DNA of 64,000 bases from Sulfurovum sp. (GTDB taxonomy: Bacteria; Campylobacterota; Campylobacteria; Campylobacterales; Sulfurovaceae), in NCBI GenBank assembly GCA_027068435.1, contig JAMOTA010000050.1, forward strand, positions 24,458 to 88,457. The letters run 5' to 3'. Below are positions 1-9,300 of this stretch, piece after piece. The position numbers and the translations under genes were made by a program. The notes below the pieces were generated by a model. That model was not told the DNA's origin. It searched no databases and saw only the letters and a program-made list of their open reading frames with translations. How positions within the stretch are numbered: position 1 is the stretch's first letter; each line of letters starts with the position of its first letter.

Positions 1-1676
1 TTCATAGCTTCAAGAATCATAATCTTATCACCCTCTTTAATAGAATCACCTGGGTTTACTAAGATTTTCCATACACTACCTGGTGTTTGAGAATGTATTT
101 CTACACTCCCTACTCCACCTGCTGGTACAGCAGCTGCTGTTACTGGTACTACTGAAGCTGGTGCAATTTGTATATCTCCATCACCCTCTGCTACTTGTAC
201 GCTATATTGTTTACCATCTACTACAACTGTATAATTTCCTGCCATTTCTGCTTCTCCACTATTATTATTTTTACCTTTTCTTACCATAAGAGGGCCTTCA
301 CCCTTCAAGAACGCTATACCTTTTTGATCACATGCACCTGCAATGAAAATATTTTCATCTGTTGTTTCAAGACCTTCATCTTCAAGTACTTTTGTCCAGT
401 GAGCAATAGATTTATTTCCATCTCTATCTGCTATATCTAAAGGATTTTCTGTTGTTGGTTCTAAATTAAGTTTCTCTGATGCAAATTTAATAATCTCATC
501 ATCAGCCTTAACTGGTGTTTTACCAAAGTAACCAAGAACCATACGTCCATAACCTGGAGCAATCTGCTTCCATGGACCAAACATTACATTTGCATAAGCT
601 TGTTGCCAGTAAAATTGGCTTACTGGTGTTACAGAAGTACCATAACCACCACGTTCAACTACCTCTTTCATCGATGCAATCACTTCATCAAACTTATCAA
701 GATCACCTGAATCTCTCATCATTTGAGTATTAGCAGTCAAAGCTCCACCAGGCATTGGTGAGAATGGTATAAGAGGAGAGACTTGTGTCGCTTCAGATGG
801 AACCATATATTCAGAAAGGCACTCTTTAAGTCTCTCTTCATATTTAAGTATTTTATCTAGTTTTAAATCACCTAGATTATAGTTTGTTCCCTTAGTTGCA
901 TGTAACATAGTAAGAATATCTGGTTGAGATGTTCCACCACTTACAGGAGATGCTGCCATATCTATTCCATTTGCACCTGCTTCTAATGCTGCAAGATAAG
1001 AGGCTACTGAGACACCTGCTGTCTCATGTGTATGAAGTCTTAAGTGAACACTTTCACCTAAAAGTTTTCTAGCCATTGCTATTGTTTCATACACTTTATG
1101 AGGATTTGCTGTACCTGATGCATCTTTGAAACACACAGAATCAAAGTCAATACCACTATCTAAAATATTTCTAAGTGTTTTTTCATAGAAAGCTACATCA
1201 TGAGCTCCCTTACATCCTGGTGGTAAATCCATCATAGTTACAACAACTTCATGGCTAAGACCATGTTTTTTAATCATTTCAGCAGAAAATGCAAGGTTAT
1301 TTACATCATTCAGTGCATCGAAGTTACGTACAGTTGTCGTACCATGCTTTTTAAACATTTTTGCAAATAAATCTATCATTTCACGAGAAGCAGTATCTAG
1401 CATCACTGTATTAATACCACGTGATAAAACTTGTAAGTTTGCATCTGGACCTACAATTTCTCTAAATCCATCCATCATTTTAAATGCATCTTCTTGAAGA
1501 TAGAAGTAGAGTGATTGGAATCTTGCTCCACCTCCAAATTCAAAGTGAGTAATTCCCGCTTGTTTTGCTGCTTCTACTGCAGGGAAAAAGTCATCCATAA
1601 GTACACGACCACCAAAAACGGATTGAAATCCATCTCTAAAAGTTGTGTCCATTACATCAATATATTTTTTAGCCAT
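1..1676 (-). CDS. oadA: Oxaloacetate decarboxylase / pyruvate carboxylase carboxyltransferase subunit (OadA/PycB), 3' end cut by window edge
   Basis: Biotin-dependent carboxyltransferase that moves CO2 between oxaloacetate or pyruvate and a carrier biotin. The start is the ATG at 1674-1676, after an AAAGAGGG ribosome site. The visible 558 codons show the HMGL-like TIM barrel motif DTTFRDGFQS (residues 10-19), the lysine in CFKDASGTANP (about 186) and the metal-site HLRLHTHETAG (about 212-222). An Ala/Pro/Val-rich linker then leads to a biotinyl domain. The last whole codons read ILEAM and the window ends inside the codon for the biotinylated lysine. The gene follows oadG by 20 bases, which favours a membrane Na+-pumping decarboxylase whose OadB would lie to the left. 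The alternative is the PycB half of a two-subunit pyruvate carboxylase. Confidence 0.93.
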   Translation of the reverse strand, partial: MAKKYIDVMDTTFRDGFQSVFGGRVLMDDFFPAVEAAKQAGITHFEFGGGARFQSLYFYLQEDAFKMMDGFREIVGPDANLQVLSRGINTVMLDTASREMIDLFAKMFKKHGTTTVRNFDALNDVNNLAFSAEMIKKHGLSHEVVVTMMDLPPGCKGAHDVAFYEKTLRNILDSGIDFDSVCFKDASGTANPHKVYETIAMARKLLGESVHLRLHTHETAGVSVASYLAALEAGANGIDMAASPVSGGTSQPDILTMLHATKGTNYNLGDLKLDKILKYEERLKECLSEYMVPSEATQVSPLIPFSPMPGGALTANTQMMRDSGDLDKFDEVIASMKEVVERGGYGTSVTPVSQFYWQQAYANVMFGPWKQIAPGYGRMVLGYFGKTPVKADDEIIKFASEKLNLEPTTENPLDIADRDGNKSIAHWTKVLEDEGLETTDENIFIAGACDQKGIAFLKGEGPLMVRKGKNNNSGEAEMAGNYTVVVDGKQYSVQVAEGDGDIQIAPASVVPVTAAAVPAGGVGSVEIHSQTPGSVWKILVNPGDSIKEGDKIMILEAM

Positions 1677-1696
1677 TTACTATGCCCTCTTTATAA

Positions 1697-1930
1697 TTAT
1701 TTTTTACGAAATTCTGTTACTGCGGCAATAATAGCTGCAATACGCTGTGATTCATCAGACTGACTCGAAGTAGTGGGTGTTGCTACAGGAGTTTCATCAG
1801 GAAAGTATTTTGCAATAATCTTTGCCTGTAATTTAACGATTTGTACAAGAATGAGAAGAAATGCAAAAACAACTGTCATTCCCAAAATCATAAACTTTAC
1901 GCTTTCACCTATTAAGTTAACTTCTTCCAT
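1697..1930 (-). CDS. oadG: Oxaloacetate decarboxylase gamma subunit (OadG family)
   Basis: A 77-residue single-pass membrane protein. It has a short N-terminus, a hydrophobic segment at about residues 11-32 (FMILGMTVVFAFLLILVQIV), a proline/threonine/serine linker (TPVATPTTSS) and a short conserved-looking tail (RIAAIIAAVTEFRKK). This plan is typical of OadG, which anchors OadA to the OadB channel and carries a C-terminal metal-binding tail. The classic histidine-rich tail is absent; this one is Ile/Ala-rich, as in many OadG-family proteins of other phyla. It lies directly upstream of oadA, in the order oadG-oadA. An AAAGAGAG ribosome site precedes the ATG. Confidence 0.85.
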   Translation of the reverse strand: MEEVNLIGESVKFMILGMTVVFAFLLILVQIVKLQAKIIAKYFPDETPVATPTTSSQSDESQRIAAIIAAVTEFRKK

Positions 1931-2014
1931 ATGCTCTCTTTGTATTGAAATTGAAATAGTTCTGTATGCAAATACTAAAATAGTTTTGCTTGTTCTTTGT
2001 TAAAAAAGATGAAT

Positions 2015-3397
2015 TTAACGTCTCTTTTTTCTTCGATTGTTATTTCGTGTAGCTTTTTGCTCACTTACATAACCTTCCATCATGCTATCTACTGTATTTT
2101 GGTCAAAACCTATTTGTGTTCCTAAATTCTGTTGTTCTTCTTGCATAAGATGTGAAACAAGCTTCTCTAAAAGTACATCTTTATCCATATCAGCCATATG
2201 TTCTAGCATTTGTGAGGCATTATTATGTATATGTATATCTCTAATCTGTTCAGCTAAATATTCAAGTCCTGCACTATCTATACCATTATCACCTTTTATA
2301 GTTGCAAGACGCATCTCTGCACCTACTTCTTTTTGAATACGCTGCAACTCTCTAAACTCTTCAGTTGTTACAAGTGTAATTGCTTGACCACTTTTACCTG
2401 CACGTCCCGTACGACCAATACGATGTACATAACTTTGAGAATCAAAAGGGATATGATAATTAAATACATGTGTAACATTTTTAACATCAAGTCCACGAGC
2501 AGCAACATCTGTTGCTACTAAAACTTTTATTTCACCACGTCTATAACCTTTAATAACCGTCTCTCTATCTCTTTGCTCTAAATCACCATGTAAGCCACTA
2601 GAATTAAAACCTAAAGCTTGTAAATGCTCTGCTAATCTATCTACCTCTCTTTTCATACGACAAAAGATAAGACATTTATTGGTATCTTCTGTCTCCAATA
2701 ATTTTACAATAGCTTCATCTCTTTGACTCTCATTAATTACATAATAACGCTGGTCTATCACATTATTAGTAACTTCATCCTCTCCAACTACTGAAACAAA
2801 CTCTGGCTTATAAAGAATAGAATTAGCTAACTCTTTGATAGGTTCAGGCATTGTTGCTGAAAAAAGTAGGGTCTGTCTATTTTGAGGAATGTATTCAAAA
2901 ATTTCTTTAATCTCTTCTAAGAAACCCATATCGAGCATTTCGTCTGCTTCGTCAAGGACAACTATCTCTGGATTAAAAACATCTATCTTCCCTTTTTTGT
3001 AAAGATCTTTAAGACGTCCTGGAGTAGCTACTACTATCTGCACACCCTTATGAATAAGTGCAATTTGACGACCATACCCTACTCCACCATAGACAGTTAA
3101 TGTTCTAATACCAGCAAAACGCCCAAGATGATAGAGCTCGTCAGCTACTTGTGTTGCTAACTCCCTTGTAGGGGTAATTACCAATGCTCTCTCTATCTCG
3201 CCTTTAGCTAGTTTGTCCATCATCGGTAAACCAAAAGCTGCTGTTTTCCCTGTACCTGTATGGGCTTGTCCAACCATATCACTACCATTTTCCACGATAG
3301 GTATTGCCATTTCTTGAATAGGACTTGGTTCTTTAAACCCTGCAATTTTCAAGCCCTTAAATATATCAGGATGAAAATTAAATTCACTAAATTTCAT
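2015..3397 (-). CDS. DEAD-box ATP-dependent RNA helicase
   Basis: A 460-residue RNA helicase of the CsdA/RhlE/DeaD group. Motifs in order are a Q motif (GFKEPSPIQEMAIP), motif I AHTGTGKT, Ia PTRELATQ, Ib TPGR, II DEAD, III SAT, and VI HRIGRTGR. The tail is short and basic (TRNNNRRKKRR) and suited to RNA binding. An upstream ATG at 3422-3424 would add nine residues. The ATG at 3395-3397 is preferred because AAAGG sits seven bases before it and it matches the usual MxFxEFxxHPDI start. A 14-bp hairpin lies upstream in the leader. The role is probably RNA unwinding in ribosome assembly or mRNA decay, by family knowledge. Confidence 0.93.
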   Translation of the reverse strand: MKFSEFNFHPDIFKGLKIAGFKEPSPIQEMAIPIVENGSDMVGQAHTGTGKTAAFGLPMMDKLAKGEIERALVITPTRELATQVADELYHLGRFAGIRTLTVYGGVGYGRQIALIHKGVQIVVATPGRLKDLYKKGKIDVFNPEIVVLDEADEMLDMGFLEEIKEIFEYIPQNRQTLLFSATMPEPIKELANSILYKPEFVSVVGEDEVTNNVIDQRYYVINESQRDEAIVKLLETEDTNKCLIFCRMKREVDRLAEHLQALGFNSSGLHGDLEQRDRETVIKGYRRGEIKVLVATDVAARGLDVKNVTHVFNYHIPFDSQSYVHRIGRTGRAGKSGQAITLVTTEEFRELQRIQKEVGAEMRLATIKGDNGIDSAGLEYLAEQIRDIHIHNNASQMLEHMADMDKDVLLEKLVSHLMQEEQQNLGTQIGFDQNTVDSMMEGYVSEQKATRNNNRRKKRR

Positions 3398-3438
3398 TTT
3401 AGTACCTTTATAATAAATGTCCAAAAGTTTTTTTGAAC

Positions 3439-3470
3439 TTAGTAAAACTTCTCTAAAGAGGTTTTACTAA
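3439..3470 (-). terminator. Strong hairpin between uppP and the DEAD-box gene
   Basis: The arms TTAGTAAAAC (3439-3448) and GTTTTACTAA (3461-3470) pair perfectly. Inside them CTCT (3451-3454) pairs with AGAG (3457-3460). Read on the minus strand it follows the uppP stop and precedes the DEAD-box start by about 40 bases. There is no clean T-run after it in either direction, so it may be a weak terminator or a structure in the helicase leader. Confidence 0.45.
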
Positions 3471-3506
3471 ATTCAAATGTAGAGTCAAGTTTATTAAGCC
3501 TACAGA

Positions 3507-4271
3507 TTAAAGTATGATTAACAGCAATATACCAAAAACTATCCTATAGATACCAAATGGTACAAAGCTAAAACGTTGTATGAAGACTAAAAAGAGTTTA
3601 ACAGTAATATATGCAACTACAAAAGAGACTACAAAGCCAACTGCAAAAGCTGTTAAATCTGCATGAACTAAGTCTTTATAATGTTTTAACAAAGAGTACC
3701 CACCTACTGCACCCATAACAGGAATAGCCAATAAAAATGAAAAGTCAGAAGATACTTTTCTGTCAAGTCCAGTTAAAAGTCCACCAATAATAGTTGCACC
3801 TGAACGACTTGTACCTGGGATAATAGCAAATATTTGTGAGATACCTATCCATAATGCTTGTTTATAACTTACACTCTCTACGTCTTTAGCATAGTTCTTT
3901 TTCTCTTTGTAAAAGTACTCTACTACTAAAAAAATCACGCCACCTATTATAAACATATATGCAACTGTCTTTACATTAAACAGTACATCAATATAATCTT
4001 TTATAAGGAAACCTGCAATTGCAAATGGTATAAAAGCTAACATAATTTTTAACCATAAATCAACTTTTTTTAATGATAACTTTTCACGATAAATAAGCAT
4101 GACTGCTAATATAGTAGAAAATTGAATAATAATTTCATAAGCATTTACCACACTATTTTCAGGAATACCTAAAAACTTTCCTGCAACTATCATGTGTCCT
4201 GTTGAGGAGATGGGGAGAAATTCAGTAAAACCTTCAATAATACCTATGATGATTGCTTGAAAAATATCCAT
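3507..4271 (-). CDS. uppP: Undecaprenyl-diphosphatase (UppP/BacA)
   Basis: Integral membrane phosphatase that recycles undecaprenyl pyrophosphate to the monophosphate carrier used for peptidoglycan and other envelope polymers. Its 254 residues match the family length. The family signatures are EGFTEFLPISSTGHM near residue 14 (catalytic Glu/Ser region) and PGTSRSGATI near residue 157 (phosphate-binding Arg). About eight hydrophobic segments are evident. The start has a good AAGGAAATAA ribosome site. It is the last intact gene of a minus-strand run behind a decayed ABC gene, with 31 bases between them. Confidence 0.96.
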   Translation of the reverse strand: MDIFQAIIIGIIEGFTEFLPISSTGHMIVAGKFLGIPENSVVNAYEIIIQFSTILAVMLIYREKLSLKKVDLWLKIMLAFIPFAIAGFLIKDYIDVLFNVKTVAYMFIIGGVIFLVVEYFYKEKKNYAKDVESVSYKQALWIGISQIFAIIPGTSRSGATIIGGLLTGLDRKVSSDFSFLLAIPVMGAVGGYSLLKHYKDLVHADLTAFAVGFVVSFVVAYITVKLFLVFIQRFSFVPFGIYRIVFGILLLIIL

Positions 4272-4302
4272 TTATTTCCTTAATTCACGTAGTTTACAGC
4301 AT

Positions 4303-4755
4303 TTAAGAGAAATAGATCTCATCTTTTGCTAACAGTGCGTGAGGTGTACCACTGTCAATAACTTTGCCATCTTCTAACACATAAATAAACTCTGCACTTT
4401 TTATGGTGCTAAGTCTATGTGCAATACTTAGTGCCTCTTGTACCTTTTCATTACTATACGCTTCAGCAAGTGTTAGATTAAATAACATTGTATCATTAAA
4501 GAGTTTAGGATGTTGTAAGATAAGATGAATATTTTTTCTAATAGTCGAAAGTTTTAAAGCGTTATTGGAAGTTTTTGCATAGATACTGTTTATACGCCCA
4601 CATGCTACTTTAGCTGTTGCCAATACATACTGAAAGTTAATAATATCTTGAATGAGTGAGACCATAACCCAAAGATAAGAGAAGATAGCCAACATTAGAC
4701 CTACATGCATCATCTCATACTCTTTCAAGGAGACTCTTTTAAGATGATTTAGCAT
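4303..4755 (-). pseudogene. Remnant of an MsbA-type ABC exporter (Walker A, signature and Walker B deleted)
   Basis: The 150-codon frame keeps recognisable pieces of a fused permease-ATPase exporter. These are a last transmembrane region (HVGLMLAIFSYLWVMVSLIQ), the part of the ATPase around the Q-loop (TIRKNIHLILQHPKLFNDT) and the H-loop to C-terminus (IAHRLSTIKSAEF, LEDGKVIDSGTPHALL). The Walker A GxxGxGKS/T, the LSGGQ signature and Walker B are absent. The residues that should flank them are joined in frame (VQEALSIAHRLS). It cannot be a working ATPase. It begins just inside the 3' end of the uvrD-like gene. I infer at least two in-frame deletions. A residual short membrane protein is possible but unlikely. 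Confidence 0.8.
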
Positions 4756-4762
4756 AGATTGC

Positions 4763-6817
4763 CTATTCCTTTTTCTTACCCTTAGCTTCAGGTTCAATAA
4801 ATTCACCTTTTATGAGTCCTGCTTCATGCAAAAACTGTGAAGGTTTATACTCTATTTTCTTGACCTTGTCATAGTTGGCTAGAGAGAGGTAGAGTCTATC
4901 TTTGGCTCTTGTTACTGCTACATAAAAGAGACGACGCTCTTCATCTATGCTACTCATCATTCTTCTGTTAGGAAATCTTCCATCTACTAAGTCAACCACA
5001 TAAACTTCTGCAAACTCTAACCCTTTACTTGCATGTACAGTAAGTAGATTAACTCCTTCCCCTTCACTTAACTCACCACCACCTAATATCATAGCATTTA
5101 CAAAACGTCTTAACTCTCTGTATTGACGTGAGAGCTGAAGTAGAAGTCCTGCTTTACGTTCTATTCTCTCTTTAGCCTGTCTCTTTTTCTCTTCATCTAA
5201 CTCACCAGACTTTAATCTTCCTCTTTGCGTAGAGAGTATATCTATAATGTTTTTATAAAGTTTAGAGACAATAGCCGTTTGAAGTATCTTAGCAGGATTC
5301 TCCATACCTCTTAGTTCATTCATGAGTGAGTAAAAATCATTAAAAAACTTTACCCCATCTTGTATAATTTTAGGATGTTTAAGTAGAGGATGTCCATAAA
5401 CCTTAGCATCTAACTCTAAATGTCTAAATCTTGAAGCAGAACCTATCTCATCGTCATCATCAAAAAGCCCTAATTGCACATTTTTATTTGGATTTAGTTT
5501 AGGTAAATCATTCTGTGTAGGGTAAAGTACACCCTGCATGAAATTTCCTTTACCAAAGTATAAAAAACATTGGAAAAACTCTTTAGCGAGTGCAGAACCC
5601 ACACCTGAAGCGTATTCAAAGATATGAATAAATGCCATCATATCTTTAGGATTTACCATTAAAGAGAGTAAATCTAACAAAAATTTTATCTCTTTAGCAT
5701 CAAAAAAACTTGTTCCACCCTTACGTTTACAAGCAACCCCTAACTCTCTAAGAGAAGCTTCTATTCCATCTGCTGATGAGTTATTTCTAAAGATAATAGC
5801 AATATCATCATTTGGAGTATATGTATGTTTTATAGCCTGAGCAATAGCTTGATACTGTTCAAAAAGATCTTTATACATAAGAAGCTTAGGTGGATGTGTT
5901 TTTCCTATACGCCCCACCACAAGTTTTTTAGGGTAAATCCTCTCATTTCTCTCTATTACACGATTGGCTAAAGAGAGTATAGGTGCAGTTGAGCGGTAGT
6001 TAATTGAGAGGGTAAAGACTTTAGCATCATGATAACGTGTAGAGTATGTAGCTATATTTTCAATATTTGCACCATTGAATGCGTAAATACTTTGGTCATA
6101 ATCACCCACACAAAAAAGAGCTGTAGGTTTAAGTGCATCTATTAAAGCACCTTGTAGAGTGTTTGTATCTTGATATTCATCTACAAGTACTTCATCAAAA
6201 TGGATTATATGATCTTCTAAATGAGATTTAATACGTAGCAGAAGGTCATTAAAAGAGGCAAAACCATAGTCAACTTTTTCTCTCTCAAACTCCTCTGCAA
6301 TATCCATATATACATCCATGATAACCTCATGCTCTGGATACTTTTCTAAAAACCATACATCAAATACTTCTAACGAAGCATTTTGATAAAGACTATACAT
6401 CTCATAGAGAAACGTAGCAGAAAAAGGGGCTAAAGGGAGATTCATTCTTTCAAAATTACGTTTTTCGTAAATACTACGAAAAAGTGTTTTTAACTCTGAG
6501 GGTTGTTTCAGTGCAAGATTTGGATGAAGTACTTTAAGCCATCTATAACTTACTGCATGAAAAGTGCCAGACTCTATTTGAGAAACTACTTTTTTAGGAA
6601 AATAGCGTTCAAGACGTGCTATCATCTCTCCTGCTGCTTTGTTAGTAAAGGTAAGAAGTAGTATTTTAGAAGGTTCTACACCTTTATGAAGTAAATGTGC
6701 AATACGCCCTACGATAGTAGAGGTCTTCCCCGTACCAGCAGAGGCAATAATAAGATTATGTCCTAAAGGTGCAGTAGCAGCTTTACGCTGGTCATCATTG
6801 AGAGAGCTAAGGGGCAA
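4763..6817 (-). CDS. UvrD/PcrA/Rep-type ATP-dependent DNA helicase (TTG start)
   Basis: A 684-residue superfamily 1A 3'-5' DNA helicase acting in repair or replication restart. Motifs in order are Q motif LNDDQRKAA (6-14), Walker A ASAGTGKTST (25-34), Ia LLLTFTNKAAGEM, II VDEYQDTN, III GDYDQSIYAFNGA, IV INYRST, V LLTVHASKGLEF, and VI RRLFYVAVTRAKDRL. The frame is closed immediately upstream by the TAG of the preceding gene. The TTG at 6815-6817 touching that stop is therefore the only sensible start, with translation probably coupled. Length is close to PcrA/UvrD. The last bases overlap the edge of the ABC remnant frame. Confidence 0.92.
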   Translation of the reverse strand: MPLSSLNDDQRKAATAPLGHNLIIASAGTGKTSTIVGRIAHLLHKGVEPSKILLLTFTNKAAGEMIARLERYFPKKVVSQIESGTFHAVSYRWLKVLHPNLALKQPSELKTLFRSIYEKRNFERMNLPLAPFSATFLYEMYSLYQNASLEVFDVWFLEKYPEHEVIMDVYMDIAEEFEREKVDYGFASFNDLLLRIKSHLEDHIIHFDEVLVDEYQDTNTLQGALIDALKPTALFCVGDYDQSIYAFNGANIENIATYSTRYHDAKVFTLSINYRSTAPILSLANRVIERNERIYPKKLVVGRIGKTHPPKLLMYKDLFEQYQAIAQAIKHTYTPNDDIAIIFRNNSSADGIEASLRELGVACKRKGGTSFFDAKEIKFLLDLLSLMVNPKDMMAFIHIFEYASGVGSALAKEFFQCFLYFGKGNFMQGVLYPTQNDLPKLNPNKNVQLGLFDDDDEIGSASRFRHLELDAKVYGHPLLKHPKIIQDGVKFFNDFYSLMNELRGMENPAKILQTAIVSKLYKNIIDILSTQRGRLKSGELDEEKKRQAKERIERKAGLLLQLSRQYRELRRFVNAMILGGGELSEGEGVNLLTVHASKGLEFAEVYVVDLVDGRFPNRRMMSSIDEERRLFYVAVTRAKDRLYLSLANYDKVKKIEYKPSQFLHEAGLIKGEFIEPEAKGKKKE

Positions 6818-7156
6818 CTATTTTTGACCAATAATATAATAAGTATTTTTATTCTCTACTTTTTGAAGTTCAACTTTGTATTTATCTGCCCAGTGTTCAA
6901 CAACTTCATTAAATGCAGAGAGATTATCTGCCGAAGGGTCTTCATGACATTTTATTTTTAAATGATCTGTAGAGTTTGACATAGCGATAAAAGCTTTTTC
7001 TACCGCTAAAGCATCATGCAAAGAGAGTATATGTTGAGAGAAGTGTTCAAAACCTTTAGTGTTTTCAATAATTCTATTCATCTGTGTAAATTCAGATTCA
7101 TTTTTTGGGTAGCCAAGTTGTACTAAAAGTACTTCTGATGTTAATTTTATATGCAT
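6818..7156 (-). CDS. Conserved-looking hypothetical protein, coupled to the UvrD-type helicase
   Basis: A 112-residue soluble protein with no motif I recognise. It starts at ATG 7154-7156 after a clear AGGAG ribosome site and its stop abuts the helicase TTG start, so the two are translated together. The C-terminal half (NLSAFNEVVEHWADKYKVE) looks like a compact alpha/beta fold ending in a strand-like YYIIGQK. There is no signal peptide or membrane segment. A link with helicase function is only suggested by the coupling. Confidence 0.7.
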   Translation of the reverse strand: MHIKLTSEVLLVQLGYPKNESEFTQMNRIIENTKGFEHFSQHILSLHDALAVEKAFIAMSNSTDHLKIKCHEDPSADNLSAFNEVVEHWADKYKVELQKVENKNTYYIIGQK

Positions 7157-7171
7157 AAGTATCTCCTAAAT

Positions 7172-7705
7172 TTAAGTAGATGGTACATTTACTTTTTCTA
7201 TAAGCTCTTTGTAGTGTTCAAGATTTTGAAACGCTTTCTCATAACGCCAACGTAAAACAAACTCTATAATCTCATTTTTCAATGTTTCATCTAAAGTTTC
7301 AGCTTTTCCAAAATACCCCAATGAGATATTTTTGGCACGTTTTTTACCATTCTTATCTGGCTCATAGGTAATAGCAATAACTTGTATATATTTGCCTTCA
7401 CGAACTTGACCAAAATCTTCTTCTTTTAAACCAATACCTGAAAGGTTCATTGCTTTATAGATAAATATTTGACTAAAGTCAGGCGATTTTTCAAAAATAC
7501 CAAGTTTTTTATAGAGTATCTTTACTCTCACAATATTGTTCTTTCGTATCTCATCTGAACTTAGAGTAGCGTTCTCTGCTCTAAGTTCAGATGTTGCATT
7601 AGTATTTACCGTTTTCAATTTAAACAGAGAATTCACTTCTCTTATTTCCAATTTTTCTTCTAAACGATTATTAAGTGCTTTAAGTTTTTCTAAACTACGC
7701 GACAT
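7172..7705 (-). CDS. Hypothetical protein, first gene of the helicase operon
   Basis: A 177-residue soluble protein, not recognised. The N-terminus is a charged, probably helical segment (LEKLKALNNRLEEKLEIREV). The middle is a beta-rich part (GKYIQVIAITYEPDKNGKKR, then NISLGYFGKAETLD) and the end is helical (EIIEFVLRWRYEKAFQNLEH). The start at 7705 has GGGA ahead of it. It is 15 bases upstream of the next gene and heads a three-gene minus-strand operon ending with the UvrD-type helicase. It is divergent from murA. Confidence 0.7.
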   Translation of the reverse strand: MSRSLEKLKALNNRLEEKLEIREVNSLFKLKTVNTNATSELRAENATLSSDEIRKNNIVRVKILYKKLGIFEKSPDFSQIFIYKAMNLSGIGLKEEDFGQVREGKYIQVIAITYEPDKNGKKRAKNISLGYFGKAETLDETLKNEIIEFVLRWRYEKAFQNLEHYKELIEKVNVPST

Positions 7706-7945
7706 GAATTCCCTTTCTATGGGTTATTATAAACACATAAAAATCATATTATTGAAATTATTTTACATGATATTTATTAATAGACAGTTTAAATTATAGT
7801 GAATAATATCAGGTTTTCTATTTTTTAATGTAAATATCATTAAATAGCAGTTTATATTATCTAGTATTCTCCTACTGTACGCTTATTCTTAATACTTTTT
7901 TAGATAAAATTATTATAAATATAATTATGAATAGATAGGTTTAAA

Positions 7946-9208
7946 ATGGATTATTTACAGATAAACGGCGGTAAAGAATTAAGCGGTGAGGTAACAATTA
8001 GTGGAGCTAAAAATGCAGCACTTCCTATTATTGCTGCGACAATACTTAGTGACAATGAGGTAATATTAACTAACCTTCCTAATGTTGTAGATATTCGCAC
8101 ACTACTTAATCTGCTTACAATGTTAGGTGGAAGTGTAGAGCATAATGCTACAGTTGCAAAAGTTAACAATGGTAGTATTACTTCTACGAAAGCTGTTTAT
8201 GAAATCGTCTCTCAGATGCGTGCTTCTATTTTAGTTTTAGGACCACTACTTGCTAGATTTGGTGAGTGTGAAGTGAGTCTTCCTGGTGGTTGTGCTATAG
8301 GACAACGTCCTATTGATCTACACTTAAAAGCATTAGAGTCTATGGGGGCAACTATAGAGATAAAAAGTGGTTATGTTCATGCTATGGCACCCAATGGTCT
8401 TAAGGGTGCAAGAATAATTTTCGATAAAATTACTGTAGGTGGTACAGAAAATATTGTTATGGCAGCAGCACTTGCAGAGGGAACAACCACTATTATCAAT
8501 GCAGCCAAAGAGCCTGAAGTTGTACAGCTTTGTGAAATGATTGCAGAAGCAGGAGTAAAAATAACAGGGATAGGGAGCAATGAACTTACCATAGAAGGTA
8601 CTAATAAAAAACCTCTTCAATTTAAACCTCTTGAGATTATTCCTGATCGTATAGAGGCGGGAACATACCTATGTGCAGGAGCGATTACTCACTCTACTAT
8701 TACACTCAATAAAGTAAATCCTCAACACATTAGAGCTTCAACAGAAAAACTAGAATCTATGGGTTGTACCTTTGATATTGACAAAGATAGTATGACTATA
8801 TATCCACCTAAAGAGCTTAAACCTGTTAACCTTATTACTATAGAGTACCCTGGTTTTCCTACAGATATGCAAGCCCAGTTTATGGCAGTTGCGGTGATGT
8901 CAAAAGGTGAAAGCCTCATAGAAGAGCGTCTTTTTGAGAACCGTTTTATGCATGTGAGTGAACTTAACCGTCTTGGAGCAGATATTTGGCTTAAAAGTAA
9001 TACCGCAGCAGTAAAAGGGGTAGAGAAACTTTATGGAGCAGATATTATGGCTACAGATTTGAGAGCATCATCTGCACTGGTGTTAGCAGCACTAGTGGCA
9101 GAAGGAACAACCAATGTACACCGTATTTACCATTTAGACCGTGGTTATGATGATTTAGAAGGTAAACTTTCTGCACTTGGTGCTGATATTGTAAGAAAAA
9201 AAGTATAA
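7946..9208 (+). CDS. murA: UDP-N-acetylglucosamine 1-carboxyvinyltransferase (MurA)
   Basis: This enzyme catalyses the first committed step of peptidoglycan synthesis, transferring enolpyruvate from PEP to UDP-GlcNAc in the cytoplasm. Its 420 residues match the family length. The N-terminus has the substrate lysine motif SGAKNAALP. The catalytic loop reads [15 protein letters not shown] with Cys116, so it should be of the fosfomycin-sensitive Cys type. Also visible are [10 protein letters not shown] and a C-terminal [19 protein letters not shown] segment ([19 protein letters not shown]). The start is supported by TAGGT upstream. It is monocistronic or read with the next gene through a strong hairpin. 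Confidence 0.97.
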   Translation: MDYLQINGGKELSGEVTISGAKNAALPIIAATILSDNEVILTNLPNVVDIRTLLNLLTMLGGSVEHNATVAKVNNGSITSTKAVYEIVSQMRASILVLGPLLARFGECEVSLPGGCAIGQRPIDLHLKALESMGATIEIKSGYVHAMAPNGLKGARIIFDKITVGGTENIVMAAALAEGTTTIINAAKEPEVVQLCEMIAEAGVKITGIGSNELTIEGTNKKPLQFKPLEIIPDRIEAGTYLCAGAITHSTITLNKVNPQHIRASTEKLESMGCTFDIDKDSMTIYPPKELKPVNLITIEYPGFPTDMQAQFMAVAVMSKGESLIEERLFENRFMHVSELNRLGADIWLKSNTAAVKGVEKLYGADIMATDLRASSALVLAALVAEGTTNVHRIYHLDRGYDDLEGKLSALGADIVRKKV

Positions 9209-9252
9209 TGATTTTCATAAATTTTAATTTATAAAAGCTCATTATAATATAA

Positions 9253-9289
9253 AAATTGGTATTATCATTTTAGGTTATAATACCAATTT
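9253..9289 (+). terminator. 13-bp perfect hairpin after murA
   Basis: The arms AAATTGGTATTAT (9253-9265) and ATAATACCAATTT (9277-9289) are separated by 11 bases. It lies between the murA stop and the CZB gene start at 9301, with AAAGG directly after the right arm. No T-run follows, so it could attenuate read-through or control access to the next ribosome site. Confidence 0.5.
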
Positions 9290-9300
9290 AAAGGCTATTG

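Noticed and set aside
3398..3424. Nine-residue upstream extension of the first DEAD-box helicase
   Set aside because: The later ATG has the better ribosome site and matches the family start.
7740..7880. Possible direct repeats (ATTAATAGACAGTTTAAATT and ATTAAATAGCAGTTTATATT)
   Set aside because: Similarity is short and in very AT-rich DNA; no structure or gene supports it.
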